A stretch of DNA of 64,000 nucleotides, from assembly GCF_030418125.1 (NCBI RefSeq), contig NZ_JAUHTR010000012.1, positions 52,622 through 116,621 on the forward strand, given 5' to 3'. Below the pieces are notes generated by a model. It worked only from the letters and a program-made list of their open reading frames with translations, did no database searches and was not told the DNA's origin. Both the position numbers and the translations under genes were made by a program. The stretch's first letter is position 1. Each line of letters starts with the position of its first letter. Source of the stretch: Fictibacillus fluitans. Its GTDB lineage: Bacteria > Bacillota > Bacilli > Bacillales > Fictibacillaceae. Below, one piece after another: positions 50,200 to 58,555 of the stretch.

Positions 50200-51405
50200 A
50201 TGAAATCCAATTATTTTGAGACATACGCTATTCACGCTGGATATGATAACAGGGAGCATAGCGGAAGCCTGTCCCCGCCCATTTTTCAAACGTCAACCTT
50301 TGTATTTCCTGACGCAGAAACCGGGGAGCGGAGATTTGCCGGAATGGAGGAAGGCTACGTCTACTCCAGGCTGAAAAATCCAACCGTTTGCCAATTCGAA
50401 GAAAGGATGGGCGTGCTTGAAGGCGGTGAAAAGGCATTGGCGTTTGCTTCCGGAATGGCTGCTGTTTCTGCCGTGTTGCTCGGACTTGCAAAAACCGGAG
50501 AGCATATTCTTTGTTCAGAAGGAGTATATGGCTGTACGTACGGGCTTCTTCAGTTTATGGAGGAGCGGTTTGGAATCAGTCATTCCTTTCTCTCTATGGA
50601 AAGTGCAGAAGAACTCCATGCAAAAATGCTGCCGAATACGTCATTGATTTACATTGAATCCCCAATCAACCCGACTATGAAGCTTGTTGACCTGGAGATG
50701 GTGGTGAATACGGCCAAAGAAAAAGGGATTCCGGTTATTGTGGATAATACGTTTTGTTCCCCGTACCTGCAACGGCCGCTGGAGTTGGGCTGTGACATTG
50801 TCGTTCACAGTGCTACCAAGTATTTATGCGGCCATGGCGATGTCGTAGGGGGTGTGGCTGTTGGCAGGCGGGAGACGATGGAACAGATTGCCCACACCGC
50901 ACAAAAGGATATTGGCGGCATTATGTCCCCCTTTGATGCCTGGCTGCTTCTTAGAGGAATAAAGACGCTTCCTGTAAGAATGGACCGCCATTGTGATAAT
51001 GCTGAACACATTGCCGTTCTGTTAAAACGGCATCCTTACGTTGAGAGCATTTTTTATCCGGGTGATCCGGATTTTCCGCAGTATAACATCGCCTGTAAGC
51101 AAATGAAAAAGTCAGGGGGAATGATCAGTTTTAGTATAAAAGGAGGGAAAGAAGAAGCGCAAGAGCTCATGAACAACCTTCAGCTTATTAAAATTGCTGT
51201 CAGCCTTGGGGATGCAGAAACGTTGATTCAGCATCCGGCCACCATGACTCATTCGGGTGTTCCGGAGCACGAAAGGGAGAATATGTCGATAACTCAAAAT
51301 CTGCTCCGGCTGTCTGTAGGGCTGGAAGCATGGCAGGACATCTGGGCAGATCTTGAACAGGCTCTGCATTCCCTCATGAAAAAAGAGGACCAGGCGATAT
51401 CATAA
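50200..51405 (+). CDS. Methionine gamma-lyase-like PLP enzyme (Cys/Met metabolism family)
   Basis: A 401-residue gamma-family PLP enzyme. PLP and substrate motifs: YSRLKNPTVCQFEERMGVLEGG, ASGMAAVSAVLL, VIVDNTFCSPYLQRPLELG and the Schiff-base lysine in HSATKYLCGHGDVVGG. The active-site loop EGVYGCTYGLLQ has a Cys in the place of the methionine gamma-lyase signature cysteine, which favours MGL (methionine to methanethiol, 2-oxobutyrate and ammonia) over cystathionine enzymes. ATG 50200 follows AAGGGG; the long in-frame extension to 49921 crosses the rpsD control region and is rejected. A cre lies just upstream. It converges on the methionine sulfoxide reductase gene. Confidence 0.82.
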   Translation: MKSNYFETYAIHAGYDNREHSGSLSPPIFQTSTFVFPDAETGERRFAGMEEGYVYSRLKNPTVCQFEERMGVLEGGEKALAFASGMAAVSAVLLGLAKTGEHILCSEGVYGCTYGLLQFMEERFGISHSFLSMESAEELHAKMLPNTSLIYIESPINPTMKLVDLEMVVNTAKEKGIPVIVDNTFCSPYLQRPLELGCDIVVHSATKYLCGHGDVVGGVAVGRRETMEQIAHTAQKDIGGIMSPFDAWLLLRGIKTLPVRMDRHCDNAEHIAVLLKRHPYVESIFYPGDPDFPQYNIACKQMKKSGGMISFSIKGGKEEAQELMNNLQLIKIAVSLGDAETLIQHPATMTHSGVPEHERENMSITQNLLRLSVGLEAWQDIWADLEQALHSLMKKEDQAIS

Positions 51406-51410
51406 AAAAA

Positions 51411-51440
51411 AACGGCCCCGGAATCTTCCCGGGGCCGTTT
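51411..51440. terminator. Bidirectional GC-rich terminator
   Basis: Stem AACGGCCCCGG / CCGGGGCCGTT with A-run before and TTT after, between convergent genes. Confidence 0.85.
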
Positions 51441-51452
51441 GCTGTGCGTAAG

Positions 51453-51938
51453 TTAAATGTGTTTATTCAGTTCATCCACAAACTTTTCAAGCCATTCTTG
51501 ATCGAGTTGATCAAATCTTCCTTTTTCAGGGCTGTCAATATCAAGAACACCAAAAAGCTGGCCGTCCTTTACAATCGGTACAACAATTTCAGACTGAGAC
51601 GCAGCATCGCAGGCGATGTGTCCGGGAAATTGGTGAACATCTTCAACAAGAACCGTTTTTTGTTCTTTTGCTGCTGTCCCGCAAACTCCCTTGCCCATGG
51701 GAATCCTTATACAGGCAGGAAGACCTTGAAAGGGCCCCAGCACAAGCTGATCCGATAATTCTTCGTATTCGTAAAATCCTACCCAGTTAATGTTGGGAAG
51801 GAACTGGTTTAAAAGTGCAGAAGCATTGGCCAGGTTGGCCGTGATGCTTGTTTCATCTTCCAAAAGAGCACGTGCCTGTTTGAGCAGCTGTTCGTATCCT
51901 TCTTTGCGGTTCTGACTGTATTTTTCGACTGTAAACAT
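51453..51938 (-). CDS. ytsP: Free methionine-(R)-sulfoxide reductase, GAF domain (YtsP)
   Basis: A 161-residue single GAF-domain enzyme of the fRMsr family, which reduces free Met-R-sulfoxide. All three family cysteines are present: Cys76 and Cys86 (ACIRIPMGKGVCGTA) and Cys110 (HIACDAAS), followed by the conserved SEIVVPI and GVLDIDSP. ATG 51938 is chosen because the GGGGG ribosome site stands 6 bases away; ATG 51944 overlaps it. It converges on a methionine gamma-lyase-like gene, so two methionine-related enzymes lie side by side, but they are not in one operon. Confidence 0.87.
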   Translation of the reverse strand: MFTVEKYSQNRKEGYEQLLKQARALLEDETSITANLANASALLNQFLPNINWVGFYEYEELSDQLVLGPFQGLPACIRIPMGKGVCGTAAKEQKTVLVEDVHQFPGHIACDAASQSEIVVPIVKDGQLFGVLDIDSPEKGRFDQLDQEWLEKFVDELNKHI

Positions 51939-52091
51939 GAACATCCCCCTTTATGTGCTAGCCGTCTTTTTCCATCTTATCAAAAATTGTAGAAGAAAAC
52001 ATCCGAACAGACATATTTGTCGAGCGAATCTTAAAGGGAAAACCCTATGTATAAAAGAAAAAAGAAGTATAAGAAGGGCGGTGGTTGTAAA

Positions 52092-52778
52092 ATGTCTAAA
52101 GATCAGATGGCTACAAAGATAAAAATTGCCGAATCTGCAGTTGAGCTGTTCACAAGTCAGGGGTATCAGGGCACTTCTGTCCGTCAGATTGCAAAAAAAG
52201 CGGGAGTGAACCTTGCCCTCGTCTCTTATCATTTTGGCGGAAAGAAAGGGCTTCTCGAAGAATTAATCTCTTCTTTTTATGAGGGGTACATCCGCAAAAT
52301 TGAAGTTGTGTATCATACCTCTGCTGATCAGCCGGAGAAAGAGCGGCTGCTGGAGATGATTGAGAGTGTACTGAATTATCAGCTCAGGCAGCCCGAACTG
52401 TCCCGGTTTGTTCATCGTGAAATGACTCTGGATTCAACGCTCGTCCGCGAAGTGATGACCACTTACCTGGCGAAAGAAAAATATTATTATGATTCCATCT
52501 TTGAAAAAGGAATGAAACAAAAAGAATTTTACAAACAGCCGGTTATGCTCCTGAGCCTGCAGCTTCGCAACCTGATCATTATGCCTTTTCTTCATCCCTT
52601 ATATATATCTGAAGTGTTCTATACCGCGCCTCATGATCCGTTATTTGTTACTTCCTATATGAGTTTTATCCATAAATGGCTCGAACAATCTATATGTGTG
52701 CCGCAAAAGAAGGGATCTCTTCTTACAGCTGTGCAAAATCCGTTATTCGCCACGATTCAGGAAAAGTGGAACGGATAA
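52092..52778 (+). CDS. refZ: Forespore capture regulator RefZ (TetR family)
   Basis: A 228-residue TetR-type DNA-binding protein: HTH TKIKIAESAVELFTSQGYQGTSVRQIAKKAGVNLALVSYHFGGKKGLL, then an all-helical C-terminal domain. In B. subtilis RefZ (YttP) binds motifs near the origin and helps place the septum and capture the chromosome in the forespore. ATG 52092 is the likely start (the family opens SKDQMATK); 15 basic residues upstream are possible from 52047. Its 3' end overlaps the convergent hisJ by 36 bases, with no terminator between. Confidence 0.87.
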   Translation: MSKDQMATKIKIAESAVELFTSQGYQGTSVRQIAKKAGVNLALVSYHFGGKKGLLEELISSFYEGYIRKIEVVYHTSADQPEKERLLEMIESVLNYQLRQPELSRFVHREMTLDSTLVREVMTTYLAKEKYYYDSIFEKGMKQKEFYKQPVMLLSLQLRNLIIMPFLHPLYISEVFYTAPHDPLFVTSYMSFIHKWLEQSICVPQKKGSLLTAVQNPLFATIQEKWNG

Positions 52779-53582
52779 GCTTTCGGTATGGATCAGAGAG
52801 TCAAGACCTTGGCCCAATCCCTTCACACTATGTGCATCCGATCCAAATACGAGAGGGATTCCTTGTTTTACTGCCTCTTCAACTACCTTGTCGGGGGGAT
52901 AAGGCTCCTTGCAAAAAGGCTTTGAAAGTCCTGCTCCATTGTAGTCCAATTCAAGACCATGAGTTTTAAAGAGCGTTAAAATACCTTGTATGTCACGTTC
53001 GAAAGAGGCTTCAGTTGGATAGAGAGCCTGAAATTTGTTCACAAGTGTCATATGACCGATCCTTCTCGGTTTGTACGTGCCAAGATCGGAAGTGATCGAC
53101 TGTGCCAGTGTCCTGTAGTACGATGAATGGACCTGGGCGGTGCTGCCAAATACTGCGGCAATTTCTCCGAACATCGTCTCACTGTAGTCGAGGCAATAGT
53201 AATGTTCATTCTGCTTTAAAAAGTGAACCGACAGAATGGCATCGTCCAGCCGGGGGCCGAATTCATTCAGGAAAGCCCGGGTTTCGTTCTCCCAGCCCTC
53301 AATATAATCCACTTCCAGGCCGATATTAAGGGTAAGGGCACTGCTGTAATACTTTTTTAATGAAGTAAGCTCATCAAGGTATGCCGGAAGCCTGGACATT
53401 TCCATCGCCGAGTCGTTTTCAGGCACCGGATCAGTGAATCCTTCCGGAAGCGGGGCATGTTCAGTAAAGGTCATGCCCCGGTAACCCAATTGAATAGCCC
53501 TTTCTATATACTCTGAAAGTGAATCGGCTGAACCATGCGGACAATAAGGGGTATGAATGTGGCCGTCATAAATTCCTGTCAT
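52743..53582 (-). CDS. hisJ: Histidinol-phosphatase HisJ (PHP family)
   Basis: A 279-residue metal-dependent phosphatase of the PHP superfamily that removes phosphate from histidinol phosphate in histidine synthesis. Metal motifs are YDGHIHTPYCPHG at the N-terminus, TFTEHAPLPEGF, ILSVHFL, RIGHMTLVNKF and FGSDAHSVKGLG. Length is correct. The start at 53582 has GGAGG upstream. It overlaps refZ tail to tail and diverges from ezrA, as in B. subtilis, away from the main his operon. Confidence 0.92.
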   Translation of the reverse strand: MTGIYDGHIHTPYCPHGSADSLSEYIERAIQLGYRGMTFTEHAPLPEGFTDPVPENDSAMEMSRLPAYLDELTSLKKYYSSALTLNIGLEVDYIEGWENETRAFLNEFGPRLDDAILSVHFLKQNEHYYCLDYSETMFGEIAAVFGSTAQVHSSYYRTLAQSITSDLGTYKPRRIGHMTLVNKFQALYPTEASFERDIQGILTLFKTHGLELDYNGAGLSKPFCKEPYPPDKVVEEAVKQGIPLVFGSDAHSVKGLGQGLDSLIHTESLSVPLFLNRGE

Positions 53583-53772
53583 GCTTATCCTCCTGATTGT
53601 TTTAAGTAAAAAGCAACTTTGATAATTCTGGAAAAAAATTATTCGGTTTTTTCATTTTTTTTTGGTCAAAATTCGGGTTTACATGTTATCATTAGTACAT
53701 TGAGTCAGCACGAAATGTGGTTTAAGAGGAAGAAAAATGCCGGCTCGGAGTAAAAACAGGAATAAATCATTA

Positions 53773-53798
53773 TTACAATAAAACGTAAATCATTGTAA
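53773..53798. promoter_or_regulatory. Inverted repeat upstream of ezrA
   Basis: TTACAAT (53773-53779) and ATTGTAA (53792-53798) spaced by 12 bases, followed by GATTATTACAT. Possibly an operator; the binding protein is unknown. Confidence 0.3.
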
Positions 53799-53853
53799 CA
53801 TGATTATTACATAGATTTTGCAGTTTTGCAGAAAGGAAGAAAGGGTGCTTCCT

Positions 53854-55545
53854 ATGACATACATAATTGCCGCAGTAATTCTTTTAATTGCTTTAGTTGT
53901 TTTCGGCTCCTTTTCACGAAAGCGGATTTACAAGCAAATTGACCGGCTGGAATCCTGGAAAATGGAGATTATGAACCGACCTCTGACAGAGGAAATTTCA
54001 AAGGTCAAAGGGCTTACCATGGTAGGCGAAACTGAAGAGAAATTTGAGTCCTGGCGAAACGAATGGGATGAGATGGTGACTGTTGAACTGCCAAATATGG
54101 ACGAGGCTTTGTTCGATGCGGAAGAAAGCGCAGATAAATACAGGTTCAGCAAAGCAAAGGGAGTCCTTCGGCGAATTGAATCACAGCTTCAGGGGATGGA
54201 AGCGCGGATTAAAGCCATCTCGTCAGAAATAGATGAGCTGGTAACAAGCGAAGAGTTGAACAGAGAAGACATCATTGAAGCCAAGGAACAATTCAGTGAA
54301 GGCAGAAAGTATTTTCTTACACACTCCCGCTCATTGGGTAAAACGGCTGCGCTGTTTGAAGCTGAGTTCTTGGAAGTCAACTCAATGTTTGTGCAGTTTG
54401 ACGAAATGACCTCACAGGGCAACCACCTCGAAGCCCGCAAAATCCTCGTTAACAGCATCGAACGGTTAAAAGTAGTCCGCGAGAAAATGGAATCCGTTCC
54501 AGAACTGCTTGTCCTGCTTTTATCCGATCTTCCATCGAGCCTGAAGGATCTTAAGGATGGTTTCTCCGATATGGAAGAGCAAGGCTACATTCTTAATCAT
54601 ATCGGCATTGATAGAGAAATCAGCTCTATGAACGAACGGATTGGCGCATTGCTTGAAAAAGTATATGAGCTTGACATTGACGAAACACAAAAAGGAATTG
54701 ATCAATTAAATAACGAGATTGACCAATTATATGATCTGCTCGAAAATGAAGTGATATCCAAGCAGTTTGTAATCAAAGAGAAGGAAGTCATCCTTCAGTC
54801 GCTGGCCGATCTTCAGATGGACATGGACAACATCCGTGACGAAGCAGATATGGTTTCTCTGAGTTACCAGCTCGACCAGTCGGATGTAGAGGTGCATAAG
54901 CGGCTCGAGAAGATGTTCAGCAAATTGCAGACCCGCTTTGCTTTGATCGAACAGTCCATTGAGGAAAAGAAGGATTCCTATTCCGTTATCCGCGAGATGA
55001 TGGAGGAGATGGCAGTTCAATTGGAAGACCTGAAAAAATCCAACCAGGAATATCAGGAAAGGCTTCTCAATCTCCGGAAGGATGAGCTAGAGACCAAGGA
55101 AAAGCTGAAGGAACTTAGAAGGCGCCTGCTTGAAGCAAGAAGAATGATGCAAAAAAGCAACTTGCCAGGACTGCCGGATCACTATCTGATGACCATTGAA
55201 AAGGCAGAAAACTACATTATCGAGGTGTCAAAACGCCTTGACGATAAACCGCTCGAAATTGCTGAAATTACGGAAGTGCTTGAACAAGCGCTTCAAGCGG
55301 TGGAAGAAGGATATCAAGAAACGGCGGAAATCATTGAAACAGCCATGCTGGCCGAAAAAGTGATTCAATATGGCAACCGATACAGAAGCTCCTATTCTTC
55401 CGTTTCAGTCCGGCTTATTGAAGCAGAAATTGCCTTCCGCAACTTCCAGTATGAAGAAGCACTTAATCTTGCAGCGAACGCCATAGAAAGTGTTCAGCCG
55501 GGAATTTTAAAAGAACTGGAAGTTAACATTAAACAAAAAATCTGA
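53854..55545 (+). CDS. ezrA: Septation ring formation regulator EzrA
   Basis: A 563-residue membrane-anchored cell division protein. One N-terminal membrane segment (YIIAAVILLIALVVFGSF) is followed by about 540 cytoplasmic residues that are almost all coiled coil (spectrin-like repeats), ending at LEVNIKQKI. EzrA limits FtsZ ring formation away from midcell and brings PBP1 to the septum. ATG 53854 follows GAAAGGAAG and AAGGGTG; the frame extends upstream without support. Followed by a terminator. Confidence 0.95.
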   Translation: MTYIIAAVILLIALVVFGSFSRKRIYKQIDRLESWKMEIMNRPLTEEISKVKGLTMVGETEEKFESWRNEWDEMVTVELPNMDEALFDAEESADKYRFSKAKGVLRRIESQLQGMEARIKAISSEIDELVTSEELNREDIIEAKEQFSEGRKYFLTHSRSLGKTAALFEAEFLEVNSMFVQFDEMTSQGNHLEARKILVNSIERLKVVREKMESVPELLVLLLSDLPSSLKDLKDGFSDMEEQGYILNHIGIDREISSMNERIGALLEKVYELDIDETQKGIDQLNNEIDQLYDLLENEVISKQFVIKEKEVILQSLADLQMDMDNIRDEADMVSLSYQLDQSDVEVHKRLEKMFSKLQTRFALIEQSIEEKKDSYSVIREMMEEMAVQLEDLKKSNQEYQERLLNLRKDELETKEKLKELRRRLLEARRMMQKSNLPGLPDHYLMTIEKAENYIIEVSKRLDDKPLEIAEITEVLEQALQAVEEGYQETAEIIETAMLAEKVIQYGNRYRSSYSSVSVRLIEAEIAFRNFQYEEALNLAANAIESVQPGILKELEVNIKQKI

Positions 55546-55549
55546 TGAA

Positions 55550-55586
55550 ATCGGAGTCCGTCAACGGATTCCGTTTTTTTTTTTTC
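55550..55586 (+). terminator. Terminator after ezrA
   Basis: Stem CGGAGTCCG / CGGATTCCG (one G-U pair) with TCAA loop and a T-run of 13. Confidence 0.85.
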
Positions 55587-55750
55587 ACCAAAGAAGCGGA
55601 AATTCGTATACATGGGAAGCAGAACGTAAGGGTTAGTATCTTAAGATGATGGAATGCTAAGAGCACGGAAAAATACAATTTTTTCTTTTCATCCATTATG
55701 GTATTATAGATTGATGTGTAGAATAACTGAGTTATGCGGAGGACTCGAAC

Positions 55751-56890
55751 ATGATTTATTTTGACAACAGTGCAACAACCAGACCTTATAAAGAGGTTCT
55801 CGACTCGTTCGTTACGGTTTCTCAAACGTATTTCGCCAATCCATCCTCCATTCATTCCAAAGGCGGGGAAACTGAGCGTCTGATGTTTCAAGCCCGGAAA
55901 ACAGCAGCTGGACTTCTGGGTGTTAAACCAAATGAGATTATTTTCACTTCCGGAGGAACGGAAGGAAACAATACAGCAATTAAAGGAATCGCATTAAAAC
56001 ATCAGGAGCGGGGCAAGCATTTGATCACGAGTGAAGTGGAGCATGCTTCATCCTATGAAACGTTTCATTATCTGGAATTCCTTGGATTTGAAGTCACCTG
56101 CCTGCCAGTCAACGCCAAAGGTGAAATCTCACTTGAGCAGCTTGAGAACAGCATCCGGGAGGACACCATTTTGGTTTCGCTCATTCATGTGAACAATGAA
56201 GTGGGCACGATTCAACCGATCGTGGATGCAGGTAAAATTATCAAGAGGTTTCCTAAAGTATTTTTCCATGTGGATCACGTACAGGGAATAGGCAAAGTGC
56301 CATTGAATCTTAAGGAAGCTGCGATTGACTTATGTACCATGTCAGGCCATAAATTTCACGGCCTGAAAGGGACCGGGATTTTATACAAACGCGAAGGTGT
56401 CAGTCTTTCACCGCTGCTTACCGGCGGCGAGCAGGAAATCAACATGCGTGCAGGCACCGAAAATGTCGCCGGCATTGTTTCGATTGCCAAAGCGCTTCGT
56501 ATGTCTTTAGACCGGATGGACGAAGGCGTGGAAATCATGAACACTGTAAAAGAGCGGATTGTGGATGGCCTTTCGGAAATTCGGGGAATTTCAATCAATA
56601 CCCCGGCCGATGGAGCTCCCCACATTATCAACTTTTCGGTGGACGGAGTGAAACCGGAGGTACTGATTCATACGCTTGACCAAAAGGATATTTATGTATC
56701 CACCCGCTCCGCCTGTTCTTCAAAGCAGGCAGGGCCGAGCAGAATACTAATGGCCATGGGCCTTGGGCAAAAGAGGGCCAATACGGCTATACGGATCAGT
56801 CTTTCGTATGAAAATACGATGGCAGAAGCAGAGATTGTTCTAAAAGAAATAAAAAATGCAGTGGTTCAGCTGCAGACAGTAATGGGGTAA
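55751..56890 (+). CDS. nifZ: Cysteine desulfurase (NifZ/IscS type) paired with ThiI
   Basis: A 379-residue PLP enzyme that takes sulfur from cysteine as a protein persulfide. It opens IYFDNSATTRP, has FTSGGTEGNNTAIKG, the PLP lysine in MSGHKFHGLKGTG, and the mobile-loop Cys322 in STRSACSSKQAGPS. It lies 6 bases before thiI. In B. subtilis this pair (NifZ-ThiI) makes 4-thiouridine in tRNA, with NifZ handing sulfur directly to ThiI. Start ATG 55751 follows CGGAGG. Confidence 0.93.
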   Translation: MIYFDNSATTRPYKEVLDSFVTVSQTYFANPSSIHSKGGETERLMFQARKTAAGLLGVKPNEIIFTSGGTEGNNTAIKGIALKHQERGKHLITSEVEHASSYETFHYLEFLGFEVTCLPVNAKGEISLEQLENSIREDTILVSLIHVNNEVGTIQPIVDAGKIIKRFPKVFFHVDHVQGIGKVPLNLKEAAIDLCTMSGHKFHGLKGTGILYKREGVSLSPLLTGGEQEINMRAGTENVAGIVSIAKALRMSLDRMDEGVEIMNTVKERIVDGLSEIRGISINTPADGAPHIINFSVDGVKPEVLIHTLDQKDIYVSTRSACSSKQAGPSRILMAMGLGQKRANTAIRISLSYENTMAEAEIVLKEIKNAVVQLQTVMG

Positions 56891-56896
56891 ATAACT

Positions 56897-58102
56897 ATGC
56901 AATATAATCACATTGTTATCCGTTTTGGTGAATTGTCGCTGAAAGGGAAGAATAGAAGACATTTTGAAAGTCAGCTGAGGGAGACGGTACGCAAAAAGCT
57001 GTCTCCGTTTCCGAAAGCAGCCGTACTCAAATCGTACGACCGTATTTTGGTGGAAATCAACGGGGAAGATCATCAAAAAATGATTGCGAAGCTGCAGGAG
57101 GTTTTCGGAATTCATGCCATCAGTCTGGCGATCAGAGCGGAAAGTGAGCTGGAAAGCATTAAAGAAGCCGCGCTGGCCGCATTTTTAAAAAATGGACAGG
57201 GCCCGATGACCTTTAAGGTTTCTGCCCGCAGAAGCAATAAACATTTTCCGGTGGGCTCCATGGAATTGAATCGGGAAGTGGGCGGCCATATTTTAAAGAA
57301 TACGGATAATGTAACAGTGGATGTCCACAACCCTGATGTCGAGGTGAAAGTAGAAGTTAAAGACAATGGAACCTTTATCAGCTGTGAGACTTATCCCGGG
57401 GCAGGCGGACTGCCGATCGGTGTAGGCGGTAAAGCATTACTGATGCTGTCCGGAGGAATTGACAGCCCGGTTGCAGGATATCTTACCATGAAGCGCGGTG
57501 TCCGTATTGAGGCGGTTCATTTTCACAGTCCCCCGTTTACGAGTGAACGTGCAAGGCAAAAAGCGGAAGACCTTGTACAGGAGCTGACAAGATACGGCGG
57601 CAAAATGAAACTTCATATTGTTCATTTTACTAAAATTCAGCAGATCATTAAGGAAAAGATTCCGGCAAGCTACAGCATGACAATTATGAGACGGATGATG
57701 CTGCGCATCACCGAGCGGATTGCAGAAGAGCGGAATGCAATGGCGATTGCCAATGGTGAAAACCTGGGCCAGGTAGCGAGCCAGACGATGTACAGCATGC
57801 ATACGATCAATGAAGTGACCAACCTGCCGATTATCCGGCCGGTGGTGACGATGGATAAGCTTGAAATTATTGATATTTCACAAAAAATCGGCACATATGA
57901 CATTTCCATCCGTCCGTATGAAGATTGCTGTACCATTTTTGTTCCGGCAGCGCCAAAAACGAAGCCAAAGCGTGAAAAAGCGAACCGGTTTGAACAGGCG
58001 ATCGAGAATATGGATGAGCTGATTCAGGAAGCTGTAGATACCTTTGAAACCGTTACGTTTGAAGAGCAAAAAGAACAAACAGAATTTGAAGACTTATTTT
58101 AA
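56897..58102 (+). CDS. thiI: tRNA 4-thiouridine synthetase ThiI
   Basis: A 401-residue enzyme forming s4U8 in tRNA, also linked to thiamine thiazole synthesis in some bacteria. It has an N-terminal ferredoxin-like plus THUMP domain ([38 protein letters not shown]) and the PP-loop [17 protein letters not shown]. As usual in Bacillus the C-terminal rhodanese domain of the E. coli enzyme is missing; the tail is a short acidic stretch. Probably an operon with the desulfurase gene, 6 bases upstream. Confidence 0.95.
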   Translation: MQYNHIVIRFGELSLKGKNRRHFESQLRETVRKKLSPFPKAAVLKSYDRILVEINGEDHQKMIAKLQEVFGIHAISLAIRAESELESIKEAALAAFLKNGQGPMTFKVSARRSNKHFPVGSMELNREVGGHILKNTDNVTVDVHNPDVEVKVEVKDNGTFISCETYPGAGGLPIGVGGKALLMLSGGIDSPVAGYLTMKRGVRIEAVHFHSPPFTSERARQKAEDLVQELTRYGGKMKLHIVHFTKIQQIIKEKIPASYSMTIMRRMMLRITERIAEERNAMAIANGENLGQVASQTMYSMHTINEVTNLPIIRPVVTMDKLEIIDISQKIGTYDISIRPYEDCCTIFVPAAPKTKPKREKANRFEQAIENMDELIQEAVDTFETVTFEEQKEQTEFEDLF

Positions 58103-58106
58103 AACC

Positions 58107-58142
58107 ATCCTGAAGGAGATATTTGCCTTCAGGATTTTTTTT
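58107..58142 (+). terminator. Terminator after thiI
   Basis: Stem ATCCTGAAGG / CCTTCAGGAT followed by T8. Confidence 0.9.
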
Positions 58143-58218
58143 GGTTTTCCACTTAATATTTACCACGGTTTAAAGAATGTTTCTGTCGCAACCTATAAGT
58201 ACAGGAGGTGAACACAAC

Positions 58219-58416
58219 ATGTCAAACAACTCTAATCAACTTCTTGTACCTGGTGTACAGCAGGCGATCGATCAGTTGAAATTTGAAATCGCTTCTGAAT
58301 TGGGCGTTAATTTAAGCGCTGATGGATCTTCCCGATCCAACGGGTCTGTCGGAGGAGAAATCACAAAACGCCTTGTCGCAATGTCTCAGCAGCAATTCAA
58401 CGGACAACAAAAATAA
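58219..58416 (+). CDS. sspA: Alpha/beta-type small acid-soluble spore protein
   Basis: A 65-residue DNA-binding spore protein that protects forespore DNA. Both family motifs are seen: the germination protease site [10 protein letters not shown] (cut after Glu23) and the second DNA-binding helix with [16 protein letters not shown] perfect AGGAGGTGAAC precedes ATG 58219. Position next to thiI equals sspA of B. subtilis. Sigma-G control is expected, but I could not read a convincing sigma-G promoter. Confidence 0.93.
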   Translation: MSNNSNQLLVPGVQQAIDQLKFEIASELGVNLSADGSSRSNGSVGGEITKRLVAMSQQQFNGQQK

Positions 58417-58449
58417 TTCATTCCGAAACCAACTTCATATATGGCTTAA

Positions 58450-58478
58450 GAGCGGGCAGAATCCCCGCTCTTTTTTCG
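58450..58478 (+). terminator. Terminator after sspA
   Basis: Stem AGAGCGGG / CCCCGCTCT followed by T-run. Confidence 0.88.
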
Positions 58479-58555
58479 TTATTTTAAAATATTCTAAATT
58501 TATTGTATAATGAAGAGGTTAAATGGGTTTGGTTTACATAGAGGAGGAAACATGA

